NCBI GenBank assembly: GCA_024653305.1
Contig: JANLFW010000005.1
Location: forward strand, 30,214-94,213
Source: Candidatus Acetothermia bacterium
GTDB lineage: Bacteria; Bipolaricaulota; Bipolaricaulia; Bipolaricaulales; Bipolaricaulaceae
Direction of reading: 5' to 3'
Length of the DNA: 64,000 nucleotides
Shown: piece by piece, positions 7,884 through 16,367 of the stretch
Numbering within the stretch: the stretch's first letter is position 1
Layout of the letters: each line of letters opens with the position of its first letter
Notes under the pieces: generated by a model
What the model was told of the DNA's origin: nothing
Databases searched by the model: none
Seen by the model: only the letters and a program-made list of their open reading frames with translations
Position numbers and translations under genes: made by a program

Positions 7884-9479
7884 CTAGCGCTTGTACAACA
7901 CCAAGGCCCGCATCAGCGGTGGTTGCCACGGGTGGGAGAACAGCTCATCGAGCCCGCCCACGTCGCGGCGGGCAGCAACCACGTTCACGTTGACCGCCAG
8001 CGGGACCCACACCGCCGACTCCACCACAATGGCTTGAGCCTGGATGAACGCGTCCCGGCGGAGCGCATCATCGAGGGCGTTGGAGGATAGATCGAGGAGG
8101 GCATCGATGGCGTCGTTCTTCCACTGCCCGAAGTTGCTGGAGCCGATGTTCACCGAGTGGGTGAGGAACGTGAGGTACGGCTCCCCCATCCACCACGTGT
8201 TGCGGAAGATGCCGAGGTCGTAGTCGGCAGCCCGCGCACGGTCATAAGTGGCCCCGACCTCAGCCAGGGCAAGGTTGACCTTGATCCCCACCTTGGCCAA
8301 CTGAGCCTGCACGACCTCCGCCGCCCGCCGCCATTGGTCGACGTTGGAGAAGGAGATCAGCGTGAGCTCAAGGCGTTTTCCATCCTTCATCCGCACGCCG
8401 TCGCGGTCGACCGCTGTCCACCCGGCCTGTTCGAGGTAGGCCACGGACTTCTCGGGATCATACGCGTAGGCGATCTCCTCGACCCCCTTCCAATAGCCGG
8501 TGGTCCCTGGCCCGACAAGGCCGTAGAGCGGGAACGCGATGCCAAACCAGGCCCCCTTGACGATCTCCTCTTTGTTTATCGCATGAGCAACGGCGAGGCG
8601 AATACGGCGATCGTTAAACAGCTCGCGCTTCATATTGCAAACAAGGTATTGCACGCTGTACGTGGGAGCCATGTAAACCTGAAGATTGGGGTTCGCAACC
8701 AGCTGTTGATAGCCCATGAGGGGGACGTCGAACGTGTAATCGATGTTCCCGGCCAAGATCTCCGCAAGCCGTGTCGCAGCCTCAGGGATGATGCGCATGA
8801 CGAGCTCTTCAGCGTGTGCTGGGCCACGGTTGGAGATGTAGTCGGGGGCGTGGTTGTACGCGTCGAACCGCTTCATGACGATCCGATCCCCGCGGATCCA
8901 GCGGTCAAACCGGTAGGGGCCAGTGCCTACCAGGCCCTTCACCCCTACCTCCTCATCGGACATCGTGGCCAACCAATCCGCAGGCATGATGCTCGCATGA
9001 GCATCAGCGATGTGGTACAGGGCCAGCGGTTTAGGGGTAGCGAATTTAAAGATCACCGTGTAAGGATCTGGGGTCTGGATCTCCGTGACCCCACTGTACT
9101 TGGGGCCGAGGTAGTTCTCCAGCGGGGACAACCGGAAGTACCGCTCATAAGACGCCTTGACGTCCCGGGAGGTCATCTCTTGTCCGGTGTGGAACAGGAT
9201 ACCCTGCTTCAGGTGGAATACCAAGGTCAGCTTGTCCTCGGACCACTCGAACGAGCGAACCAATAGAGGCACGGGCTGGAAGTTCGGATCCATATCCAAC
9301 AATGGTTCCACCACGTAGCTGAGGACCACCAGGGAGTGGAACCGGGTGGTCCGGTGTGGATCTAGAAAATCAGGCTCTTCCTGAAACGCAGTGACCATCG
9401 CCTTCTGGGTCTGCGCGGTGACACCCAGTGCGACCCCGAGGATGCCCATCAGTACTAACAGCACTATACCCTTTTGCAT
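7884..9479 (-). CDS. ABC transporter substrate-binding protein, peptide family 5
   Basis: This 531-residue exported protein begins with a signal peptide (MQKGIVLLVLMGILGVALGV, cut near AQT). It shows family-5 extracellular solute-binding features: FQEEPDFLDPHRTTRFHSLV, the LVFHLKQGILFHTGQEMTSRDV segment and an RRIRLAVAHAINKEEIV helix. No lipobox Cys is seen, so it is probably soluble or anchored by the uncleaved helix. It should deliver dipeptides, N-acyl amino acids or related solutes to the DppB/DppC-type permease encoded downstream. The start ATG has an AGGGGAGG ribosome site. The gene follows the racemase gene with an 87-base gap. Confidence 0.9.
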   Translation of the reverse strand: MQKGIVLLVLMGILGVALGVTAQTQKAMVTAFQEEPDFLDPHRTTRFHSLVVLSYVVEPLLDMDPNFQPVPLLVRSFEWSEDKLTLVFHLKQGILFHTGQEMTSRDVKASYERYFRLSPLENYLGPKYSGVTEIQTPDPYTVIFKFATPKPLALYHIADAHASIMPADWLATMSDEEVGVKGLVGTGPYRFDRWIRGDRIVMKRFDAYNHAPDYISNRGPAHAEELVMRIIPEAATRLAEILAGNIDYTFDVPLMGYQQLVANPNLQVYMAPTYSVQYLVCNMKRELFNDRRIRLAVAHAINKEEIVKGAWFGIAFPLYGLVGPGTTGYWKGVEEIAYAYDPEKSVAYLEQAGWTAVDRDGVRMKDGKRLELTLISFSNVDQWRRAAEVVQAQLAKVGIKVNLALAEVGATYDRARAADYDLGIFRNTWWMGEPYLTFLTHSVNIGSSNFGQWKNDAIDALLDLSSNALDDALRRDAFIQAQAIVVESAVWVPLAVNVNVVAARRDVGGLDELFSHPWQPPLMRALVLYKR

Positions 9480-9566
9480 TTGGTCCTCCCCTTATGTCAT
9501 AAAACTAACCCCATTCGGCCTTGCTTCTCCACCCCTAACTTCCCGCGAAGAGGTTCAACTGGACTC

Positions 9567-10214
9567 TCACCCCCTCCCGCTTAGGACGCACGTGATCGCT
9601 GCCCCCATGGCCACTACAGGGTCCAACACCACCACTGGAAGGGCCTGCCGCAGGGCCGCCGCCGCCCCCACCGTGCTGAACCCGGTGCAGGCGAGGCCGA
9701 TCGCGCGGCAGCCCTGGTCGACGAGCCCGGCGGCCGCCTGGACCATGGCGTCCATGGCCCCCGGCAGATCAGTGGTCCGGTAGACCCCCTCCACCTGCCT
9801 CCATGGCACCTCGCACCCATGGAAGGCCCGCACGATGGCCTGAGGCACGTACGGGGTGATGGTGAGGATGCCCACCTTCGTCCCCAACGCCCGGCCGACG
9901 AGCCCGAGGCAGGAACCGGCCCCAACCACGGGGATGGACAATGCCTCCCGCAGCTCGTCCACGCCGGGGTCGGCGGCACAACTCACGGCCACCACGTCCA
10001 CGCGCGCAGCCAACGCTCGGCCCACCCGAAGGATCTCGGGGACTGCCTGCTGCTCCAACGTCCTGTTGTAGAGGCCGCCCGGGAAGCCGTCGATCGTCTG
10101 GGTGAGCACGGCAAGCGTTGGGAACGCCTGCTCCAGGATGCGGCCATGGATCTGCGCCTGTTCATGATCCAAGTTGCTAACGACGCGGATCAGCCCCACT
10201 CTGGTCTTGGCCAT
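9567..10214 (-). CDS. Asp/Glu/hydantoin racemase family protein
   Basis: This 215-residue cytosolic protein has the two pseudo-symmetric catalytic Cys segments of the family: VVAVSCAADPGVDELREAL near residue 76 and AIGLACTGFSTVGAAAALRQ near residue 176. The intervening IPVVGAGSCLGLVGRALGTKVGILT region is typical. Members racemise Asp, Glu or 5-substituted hydantoins by a two-base Cys mechanism without cofactor. It sits 2 bases after the XRE-cupin regulator and upstream of the peptide importer, so it probably interconverts D- and L-forms of an imported amino acid or derivative. The exact substrate is unknown. Confidence 0.85.
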   Translation of the reverse strand: MAKTRVGLIRVVSNLDHEQAQIHGRILEQAFPTLAVLTQTIDGFPGGLYNRTLEQQAVPEILRVGRALAARVDVVAVSCAADPGVDELREALSIPVVGAGSCLGLVGRALGTKVGILTITPYVPQAIVRAFHGCEVPWRQVEGVYRTTDLPGAMDAMVQAAAGLVDQGCRAIGLACTGFSTVGAAAALRQALPVVVLDPVVAMGAAITCVLSGRG

Positions 10215-10216
10215 CG

Positions 10217-10759
10217 TCAGAACGTGGGCGGGCTGACCGCCCAGATCCCCACTGCTTCCTCATCGCCGGCGTTTTCGAACCGGTGGGGCTGCTCGCTGCG
10301 GAACGTGATGCTCTGGCCGGCCGTGAGCACGTAGGCCTTGTCCCCAACCACGATGCGGACCTTTCCAGACAGGATCAACCCACATTCAATGCCCTCATGG
10401 ATGTAGGCCTGGGCCCCGCTGCTTCCCCCCTTCTTGAGGCGAACCTTGAACAGGGCCACCTGGGCGTTGGGCGCCGAAAGGATCTCGTATTCAAGGTGAG
10501 GCGACACGATGATGCGGCGCCGCTGTCCATCGGCGAGGACGGTTTGAACCGCGGCCAGGTCGTCCTCGAACAGGTGGACAACGGGCCGTCCCAAAGCGTC
10601 GGCGATCTTCTTTAGGGAAGTCAGGGAGGGATTGATCTTCCCGTGCTCGAGCTTGCTCAGGTAGCTCTCGGACTTCCCAATCTTCGCCGCGAGCTCCTGC
10701 AAGGTCAACCCCTTCTGCAACCGCAACTCCCGCAACCGCTGACCAAGGTCACCCGGCAT
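10217..10759 (-). CDS. XRE-type HTH regulator with C-terminal cupin domain
   Basis: This 180-residue protein has an N-terminal helix-turn-helix (residues 7-61; QKGLTLQELAAKIGKSESYL, then LEHGKINPSLTSLKKIADAL) followed by a small cupin barrel (about residues 105-176; SSGAQAYIHEGIECGLILSG, then RFENAGDEEAVGIWAVSP). Such regulators bind a small metabolite, often an amino acid or polyamine, in the cupin and control adjacent catabolic genes. It is first in the racemase/peptide-importer operon. Its promoter overlaps a long inverted repeat, so autoregulation is likely. The start codon lies only 9 bases after the -10 box, implying an almost leaderless message. Confidence 0.9.
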   Translation of the reverse strand: MPGDLGQRLRELRLQKGLTLQELAAKIGKSESYLSKLEHGKINPSLTSLKKIADALGRPVVHLFEDDLAAVQTVLADGQRRRIIVSPHLEYEILSAPNAQVALFKVRLKKGGSSGAQAYIHEGIECGLILSGKVRIVVGDKAYVLTAGQSITFRSEQPHRFENAGDEEAVGIWAVSPPTF

Positions 10760-10768
10760 GCCTACCCC

Positions 10769-10815
10769 AGTACAGGCCGATCTTTCCTGAGCGTCAAGTC
10801 AGCGCTCAAAGATCG
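10769..10815 (-). promoter_or_regulatory. Promoter with overlapping inverted-repeat operator
   Basis: On the minus strand TTGACG (10797-10792) and TGTACT (10774-10769) are separated by 17 bases. An imperfect inverted repeat (10778-10815, arms CGATCTTT..TGAGCG and CGCTCA.AAGATCG with a small bulge) covers the -35 box and most of the spacer. This is where a repressor would block polymerase. The obvious candidate is the XRE-cupin protein encoded immediately downstream. Confidence 0.6.
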
Positions 10816-10936
10816 CCTGAATGCCAATTCCTTCTACGGCATGGCTTGATTGTTAGTCCAGAACGACGGGCCCGGGGCCATCCACCGGAGGAAATGGGGC
10901 ACGAGCAGGGGCCGGCACCCTCAGACAGCGAATCCG

Positions 10937-12139
10937 TCAGACAAGCAAGCGGGCGAAGCGGCGGCGGCCTACCCGTAGCACCATCCCCGTCCGCACCTCC
11001 ACCCGATCTTGCGGGGACCCCACCTTGACCCCATCCAGCTGCACGCCCCCCTGCTCCACCAGTCGGCGCGCCTCCGACCGCGATGAAGCTAGCCCCGACG
11101 CCACGAGCAGCTCCACGATCCCCACCGCCCCGTCCGCGTCCAAGAGCTTCCCCACCCGCACCTCCGGCATCTCCTCGGGAGGCTTCTCCTCCTCGAACAC
11201 CCGCTCGAAGTGGGCCTGAGCCTGGCGGGCCGCTTCCTCGTCGTGGAATTGGGCGACCAACGTGAACGCCAGGCGTTTCTTCGCCTCTTTCGGGTGAAGA
11301 GTTTGGACCTCTTCCCACGGGGTGTCAGTGAGGAGCCGGTAGTACTGGGGCATGAGCTCATCCGGAAGCGACATCACCTTCCCGAACTGCTCCTCGGGCG
11401 GCTCGGCGATCCCGATGTAGTTCCCCCGGGACTGGGACATCGCAAACACCCCGTCCGTGCCGAGGAGGAGGGGCATGGTCAGGATCACCTGGGGCTCTTG
11501 ACCATACGCTTCCTGGATGTCGCGGCCGATGAGGAGGTTGAACCGCTGGTCCGAGCCCCCGAGCTCCACGTCCGCCCGCACCGCCACCGAATCGTAGGCC
11601 TGGGCCAGGGGATACAGGAACTCCATGATCGTGATCGCCGACCCTTCGTGGAACCGGCGCTGGAAGTCCTCCCGCTCCAGCATCCGGGCCACGGTGTACC
11701 GCGCGGTGAGGCCGAGCACCTGGGCCAGGGTGAGTTTCTCCAGCCATTCTGAGTTGTACCGCACCTCAGCCCGCTTCGGGTCCAGGATGCGGAACGCCTG
11801 CTCCCGGTACGTGTGCATGTTGCGTTCGATCTCCTCAGGCGCCATCGGCTCGCGCGTCTTGGACTTGCCGGACGGATCGCCGATCCGGCGGGTGAAGTCC
11901 CCCACCACCAGCACCGCGGTGTGACCGAGGTCCTGGAACACGCGGAGCTTGCGGAGCACCACCGCATGGCCGAGGGTAAGATGTGGGGCCGACGGATCGA
12001 TGCCGAGCTTGATCCGCAGGGGCTGGCCCTGGCGCAGCGACCGCTCGAGCTTGGCCGCCAACTCCTCCCGCAGGAGGAGGGTCTCCACGTTGTGCTCGAT
12101 CAGAGCCAGTTGTCGTTCTACTTCCGGGCGAACGCCCAT
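10937..12139 (-). CDS. tyrS: Tyrosyl-tRNA synthetase with atypical signature motifs
   Basis: This 400-residue class I synthetase is of the long (Thermus-like, TyrZ) type: catalytic Rossmann fold with LGHTAVLVVGDFTRRIGDPS, specificity segment YNSEWLEKLTLAQVL, GGSDQRFNLLIGRD, and a C-terminal S4 RNA-binding domain (about residues 338-400). The signature motifs are altered. HIGH reads TLGH at residues 55-58, and KMSKS reads AMSQS at 233-237, so both lysines and, by my alignment, the first His are absent. The rest is well conserved with no frameshift. It follows gyrA after 10 bases and is probably co-transcribed. It may be a working divergent enzyme or a paralogue with reduced activation. Confidence 0.85.
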   Translation of the reverse strand: MGVRPEVERQLALIEHNVETLLLREELAAKLERSLRQGQPLRIKLGIDPSAPHLTLGHAVVLRKLRVFQDLGHTAVLVVGDFTRRIGDPSGKSKTREPMAPEEIERNMHTYREQAFRILDPKRAEVRYNSEWLEKLTLAQVLGLTARYTVARMLEREDFQRRFHEGSAITIMEFLYPLAQAYDSVAVRADVELGGSDQRFNLLIGRDIQEAYGQEPQVILTMPLLLGTDGVFAMSQSRGNYIGIAEPPEEQFGKVMSLPDELMPQYYRLLTDTPWEEVQTLHPKEAKKRLAFTLVAQFHDEEAARQAQAHFERVFEEEKPPEEMPEVRVGKLLDADGAVGIVELLVASGLASSRSEARRLVEQGGVQLDGVKVGSPQDRVEVRTGMVLRVGRRRFARLLV

Positions 12140-12149
12140 CGTCGCTCCT

Positions 12150-14546
12150 TCACACCACCACCGCCGACACCACCCGGTCCCCAGGTTCCACCTGGATCAG
12201 CCGCACCCCACGCGCGTACCGGGAGAACGTGCTCACCTGGGCTGCCGGGAACCGGATCACCTTTCCGCCGGCGGTGGACAGGGCCACCTCGTCGTCCTCG
12301 GCCACCAGGATCACCGCAACGAGCGGCCCCACCTGGTCGTCCAGCTTGATCCCGATCACGCCCCGGCCGCCCCGGCCTTGGGCTGGAAGATCCGAAAGGT
12401 CCACGCGCTTGCCATGCCCGCCCTCGGTCACCAAGAGCAGTCGCTTCCCCTGGCAATCTCGTGGGAGCCCAACCAAGCCCACCACCTTGTCCCCGGAGGC
12501 GAGGCGGATCCCGATCACCCCTCTCGACGGCCGCCGGGTCACCCGAACCTCCTCCTCGGCGAACCGGATCACATGGCCGCCGGAGGTGGCCAGCACCACC
12601 TCCCCCCCACCATGGGTGATGAGCACGTCCACCAGCCGGTCCTCCTCGGGGATGGAGTGGGCCAGGATCCCTTTCGCATGGGCGTTGGCGTAGTCGGAAA
12701 GCGCATTGCGGTTGACGATCCCGTGGCGGGTGGCGAGGAGGGCGTATCCGTGGGTGTAGTCGCCCACCGGCAGCACCGCGCGGATCTCCTCGCCCACGTC
12801 CATCTCCAGGAAGTGCCGCAGGTTCTTGCCTACCGAGTCCCGCTGGCCAAGGTCCAGGCAGCTCATGGGCAGCTTGAACACCCGCCCGCGGTCGGTGAAC
12901 ACGAGGAGGTCCTGGTGCGTATTTCCGGCCACCATCGTCCGTAGAAAGTCTCCCTCTTTGGTGCGGATGCCGATCACGCCCTTGCCGCCCCGGCCCTGGG
13001 CCCGGTACGCCTCGCACTCAGTGGCGTTCACGTACCCCTTGTGGGTCACGCACAGGATCACGTCCTGCAGGGGAATCTCCAGCTCAGACGATTCGCCCAC
13101 CGCGTCACCGGCGGTGATCGTCGTCCGCCGCCCGTCCCCGTACCGCTCGGCGATGGCCTTGAGCTCCTCGCGGATCAAGCCGTCCAGCCGGACCGGATCG
13201 GCCAGCACCGCCTCGTGCTCGGCGATCTTCCCGCGCAGTTCCTCGAGTTCGTCCTCCACCTTGCGCCGTTCCAGCTTGGTGAGCTGGCTCAGCCGCATCT
13301 TGATCACCGCCTCCGCCTGCTTGGCGGAGAGGCCGAGCTCCGCGGCGAGGAGGGCCTCGGCCTCGGCCGGCTCGGCCGCGGAGCGCACGATCTCGATGAC
13401 CTGATCCAAGTGCGCGATGGCCAGCTTGAACCCTTCCAGGATATGGGCCCGTTCCCGGGCCACCCGCAGCCGGTGCTCCGTCCGCCGCCGCACCGTGGCC
13501 CGGCGGAAGTCGAGGAACACCCGGAGGAGCTTGGGCAGGGACAGGGTACGGGGGCTTCCATCTTGGATCACCAAGAAGTGGCAAGCGAACGTGCGCTCAA
13601 GCGGGGTGAGCTTGTACAGGCGGTGCAGGAGCCGTTCCCCATCCGTGCCCCGCTTGAGCTCGATCACCACCCGCAGCCCCTCCCGGTCCGACTCGTCCCG
13701 GAGGTCGGCAATCCCCTCCAGCTCCCCGGCCCGGACCTTGGCGGCGATGGACTCGAGGATGGTGGACTTGCGCACCTGGTAAGGGATCTCGGTGATCACG
13801 ATCCGTTCGTCCTCGACGAACGCGCGGGCCCGCACGGTGAGGCGTCCTTCCCCGGTGCGGTACGCCTCCCGGATCCCGTCCCGACCGACAATGAGCCCGC
13901 CGGTGGGAAAGTCCGGCCCGGGGATGAGGGGGAGGAGCTCGTCGGCGCCCGCATCCGGGTGGTCCATGAGGTACAGGGTGGCCTGGATGAGCTCCCTCAG
14001 GTTGTGTGGGGGGATCTGGGTGGTCATCCCCACCGAGATCCCCCACGCCCCGTTGGCGAGGAGGTGGGGGAACCGTACCGGCAGGACCTCCGGTTCCTCC
14101 AGGGAGCCGTCGAAGTTGGGGAGGAAGTCGACCGTATCCTCGGTAAGCTCCTCCAAGAACTCGACGGCAATCGGGCTCAAGCGGGCCTCGGTATACCGCA
14201 TCGCCGCCGGCTCGTCCCCGTCCACCGACCCGAAGTTCCCCTGCCCGTCGACCAGGGGGTAGCGGGTGGAGAAACTTTGGGCCAGGCCCACCATGGCCTC
14301 GTATACAGCCATGTCCCCGTGGGGGTGGAACTTACCCATCACCTCACCCACGATGCGGGCCGATTTCTTGTGGGGTTTGCCCGGGGTGAGGCCGAGCTCC
14401 CGCATACCGTAAAGGATCCGGCGCTGCACGGGCTTGAGCCCGTCCCGCACGTCGGGGATGGCCCGGCCGCGGATCACCGAGACGGCGTAGTCGATATACG
14501 ACTGCTCCATCTCGTCTTCGATGTAGGCAATCTCTACACGTTCCAT
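12150..14546 (-). CDS. gyrA: DNA gyrase subunit A
   Basis: This 798-residue protein has the GyrA breakage-reunion domain with catalytic Tyr118 (in [10 protein letters not shown]), followed by a six-bladed C-terminal beta-pinwheel. The gyrase-specific GyrA box is present as QGRGGKG near residue 510, which separates it from ParC. The quinolone-determining region reads [12 protein letters not shown]: residue 79, equivalent to E. coli Ser83, is Met, and residue 83, equivalent to Asp87, is Glu. GyrB is not encoded in the window. Together the subunits introduce negative supercoils using ATP. The gene heads a gyrA-tyrS pair. Confidence 0.95.
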   Translation of the reverse strand: MERVEIAYIEDEMEQSYIDYAVSVIRGRAIPDVRDGLKPVQRRILYGMRELGLTPGKPHKKSARIVGEVMGKFHPHGDMAVYEAMVGLAQSFSTRYPLVDGQGNFGSVDGDEPAAMRYTEARLSPIAVEFLEELTEDTVDFLPNFDGSLEEPEVLPVRFPHLLANGAWGISVGMTTQIPPHNLRELIQATLYLMDHPDAGADELLPLIPGPDFPTGGLIVGRDGIREAYRTGEGRLTVRARAFVEDERIVITEIPYQVRKSTILESIAAKVRAGELEGIADLRDESDREGLRVVIELKRGTDGERLLHRLYKLTPLERTFACHFLVIQDGSPRTLSLPKLLRVFLDFRRATVRRRTEHRLRVARERAHILEGFKLAIAHLDQVIEIVRSAAEPAEAEALLAAELGLSAKQAEAVIKMRLSQLTKLERRKVEDELEELRGKIAEHEAVLADPVRLDGLIREELKAIAERYGDGRRTTITAGDAVGESSELEIPLQDVILCVTHKGYVNATECEAYRAQGRGGKGVIGIRTKEGDFLRTMVAGNTHQDLLVFTDRGRVFKLPMSCLDLGQRDSVGKNLRHFLEMDVGEEIRAVLPVGDYTHGYALLATRHGIVNRNALSDYANAHAKGILAHSIPEEDRLVDVLITHGGGEVVLATSGGHVIRFAEEEVRVTRRPSRGVIGIRLASGDKVVGLVGLPRDCQGKRLLLVTEGGHGKRVDLSDLPAQGRGGRGVIGIKLDDQVGPLVAVILVAEDDEVALSTAGGKVIRFPAAQVSTFSRYARGVRLIQVEPGDRVVSAVVV

Positions 14547-14562
14547 ACTGGAAAACCCTTAA

Positions 14563-14591
14563 ATCTTACGAAAGGGAAGGGGCGGGCGCAA
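14563..14591 (-). promoter_or_regulatory. gyrA promoter
   Basis: On the minus strand TTGCGC (14591-14586) and TAAGAT (14568-14563) are 17 bases apart, placing the start of transcription about 10 bases before the gyrA ATG. The same 129-base gap also holds a 10-base direct repeat, CTGGTGCCCG, at 14602-14611 and 14625-14634. Confidence 0.55.
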
Positions 14592-14675
14592 GCTTTTCCG
14601 GCTGGTGCCCGTTTCACCTGGGGACTGGTGCCCGGGTTAGACCGCAGCCGGGCGTTCGGGGTACGCTTAAGGGCC

Positions 14676-16367
14676 ATGGGCCGGGGGTGGATCGCGGTTG
14701 CGCTTGTGCCCGTCGGATTGGGTTTGTTCGCCGCGATCCTCGTCCTGGTAGGGCCGGGCGCGGTGTGGCGCCAGATGCAGGCCCTCGAACCCTTAGGGTT
14801 CCTAGCGATGTTGGCGGGCGACCTCCTCGCCACCGCGTTGTGGGCCGCAAGCTGGGGGGTGTTGCTATGGGCGTTTGGGGTACGCCTCCCGTGGCGGGCC
14901 GTGGCTGGGGTGAGCATGGCCGGGTTCGCCGTGTCCTACCTGACCCCGGTGGCGCACCTGGGCGGGGAGCCAGTGCGGGCTTGGCTCACCTCCCGCAAGA
15001 CCGGACGGCCGCTCACCACCATCTACGCCACCCTCCTCCTGGACCGGCTCCTGGCCGGGCTGTGCCTGGTGACGTTCGCCGTGTTGGGTGGGGCGGTTGC
15101 CCTCACCGTCCCAGTCTTGGGCCTGATGACCAAGGTCAAGGTGGCCGCCGGGCTGGGCGTGGTGTCCGCGGCCGTGGCCCTAGGGGTTCTCAGCTTTGCC
15201 AGGAACTACCACTGGCTGAGCCGGATCGTGGCGGCCTTGGGGCGGCTGAAGCCTGCGTGGCGGCGGCCCACGGAGTGGGCGGAGAAGGTGCGGGAGATGG
15301 AGGACGACGTGCACGCCGCGTTCAGCCGGTACCTTCCCTACACCGTCCTCGCCCTGGTGCTGGAGCTTTTGAGCTTCCTCTGCAACTACCTGCGCCCTCT
15401 CCTCTTCTTCTACTTCACCGAAGGCCGCTGGTTTTCCCTGGCCGACCTCGCCCTGTACTTCAACCTGAACGCCATCCTCACCACCCTCCTTTGGCTGACC
15501 CCGGCTGGGATGGGGACGGCCGAGGGCGGGCGGGTGGGCATCCTGAGCCTGGTGGGGATCTCCGCCCAGGGGGGAGTGGCCTTCTCCCTCACCATCCGGT
15601 TCCTGGAGCTCCTGGTGGTGGGGACCGGCTTGGTTTACCTGTCCCGGGAGGGGCTGCTGTACGCGGTGAAGGGGACGAGGGAGGGCCACGGGCGGAGCCG
15701 GGTTCGGTCCTGGCTGGGCATGGTGCGCGGAGCCCTGGAGTTGGGGAGCCTGTACTTCTACGGATGGGTCCTCGGCCCCCGCTGGCTCCCTCGGTTCTTC
15801 GCCCGACTGTATCGGCGGCCCGACCCGTGGGGGTACGAGACGAGCGCGTACGAGCAACGGAAGTACGACCTCACCCTGGCCATCCTGCCGCAGCGGGCGG
15901 ACCCGGCGCGACCCCCGTACGGCCGGATCCTTGAAGTAGGCTGCAGCGAGGGCCTGTTCACCGCCCGGCTGGCCCGGGAAGGGTGGGGAAGGGAGATCGT
16001 CGGGGTGGACTTCATGCCGGCGGCATTGGCGCGGGCCCGGGCCCGTTGCGCGGGCCTCCCCGGCGTCCGCTTCCTCCACCTGGACATCACCCAGGAGGCA
16101 CCGGGTGGGGTGTTCGACCTCGTGTTCTGCGCCGAGGTCCTCTACTACTTGGGGCCGCTCCGGCGGCTGGAAGCCGTAGCGGACCGGCTATGCCGGCTCC
16201 TCGCCCCCGAGGGCCTCCTGGTGCTGGTGAACCCGTGGCCAGCGAGCAACCTCCTTCATCGCCCGTTCCGCAAGCGGCAGGAGCTCGTGGTGGTACGCGA
16301 GCACGTGGAACGGGACTCGTCCCGCCCCTACGTGATCACCTGTTTGGCCCGTACGTCCCGTCGGTGA
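14676..16367 (+). CDS. Flippase-like membrane domain fused to SAM methyltransferase
   Basis: This 563-residue two-domain protein starts at the ATG at 14676. Residues 1 to about 330 are a polytopic membrane domain of the lysylphosphatidylglycerol-synthase TM / AglD-like flippase superfamily, with GFAVSYLTPVAHLGGEPVRA and an AGMGTAEGGRVG motif between helices. Residues from about 385 to the end form a class I methyltransferase of NodS-like type. SAM motif I reads LEVGCSEGLFTARLA (about 418-432), followed by VGVDFMPAALARAR and VFCAEVLYYLG. The methyltransferase would lie on the cytoplasmic face. The convergent PIG-L deacetylase overlaps its end by 32 bases. Together they suggest transfer and modification of a lipid-linked sugar. 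Substrate unknown. Confidence 0.8.
   Translation: MGRGWIAVALVPVGLGLFAAILVLVGPGAVWRQMQALEPLGFLAMLAGDLLATALWAASWGVLLWAFGVRLPWRAVAGVSMAGFAVSYLTPVAHLGGEPVRAWLTSRKTGRPLTTIYATLLLDRLLAGLCLVTFAVLGGAVALTVPVLGLMTKVKVAAGLGVVSAAVALGVLSFARNYHWLSRIVAALGRLKPAWRRPTEWAEKVREMEDDVHAAFSRYLPYTVLALVLELLSFLCNYLRPLLFFYFTEGRWFSLADLALYFNLNAILTTLLWLTPAGMGTAEGGRVGILSLVGISAQGGVAFSLTIRFLELLVVGTGLVYLSREGLLYAVKGTREGHGRSRVRSWLGMVRGALELGSLYFYGWVLGPRWLPRFFARLYRRPDPWGYETSAYEQRKYDLTLAILPQRADPARPPYGRILEVGCSEGLFTARLAREGWGREIVGVDFMPAALARARARCAGLPGVRFLHLDITQEAPGGVFDLVFCAEVLYYLGPLRRLEAVADRLCRLLAPEGLLVLVNPWPASNLLHRPFRKRQELVVVREHVERDSSRPYVITCLARTSRR

Noticed and set aside
14602..14634. Direct repeat CTGGTGCCCG in the gyrA upstream gap
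   Set aside because: Only two copies with a 23-base period. No regulator or repeat family can be attached to it.
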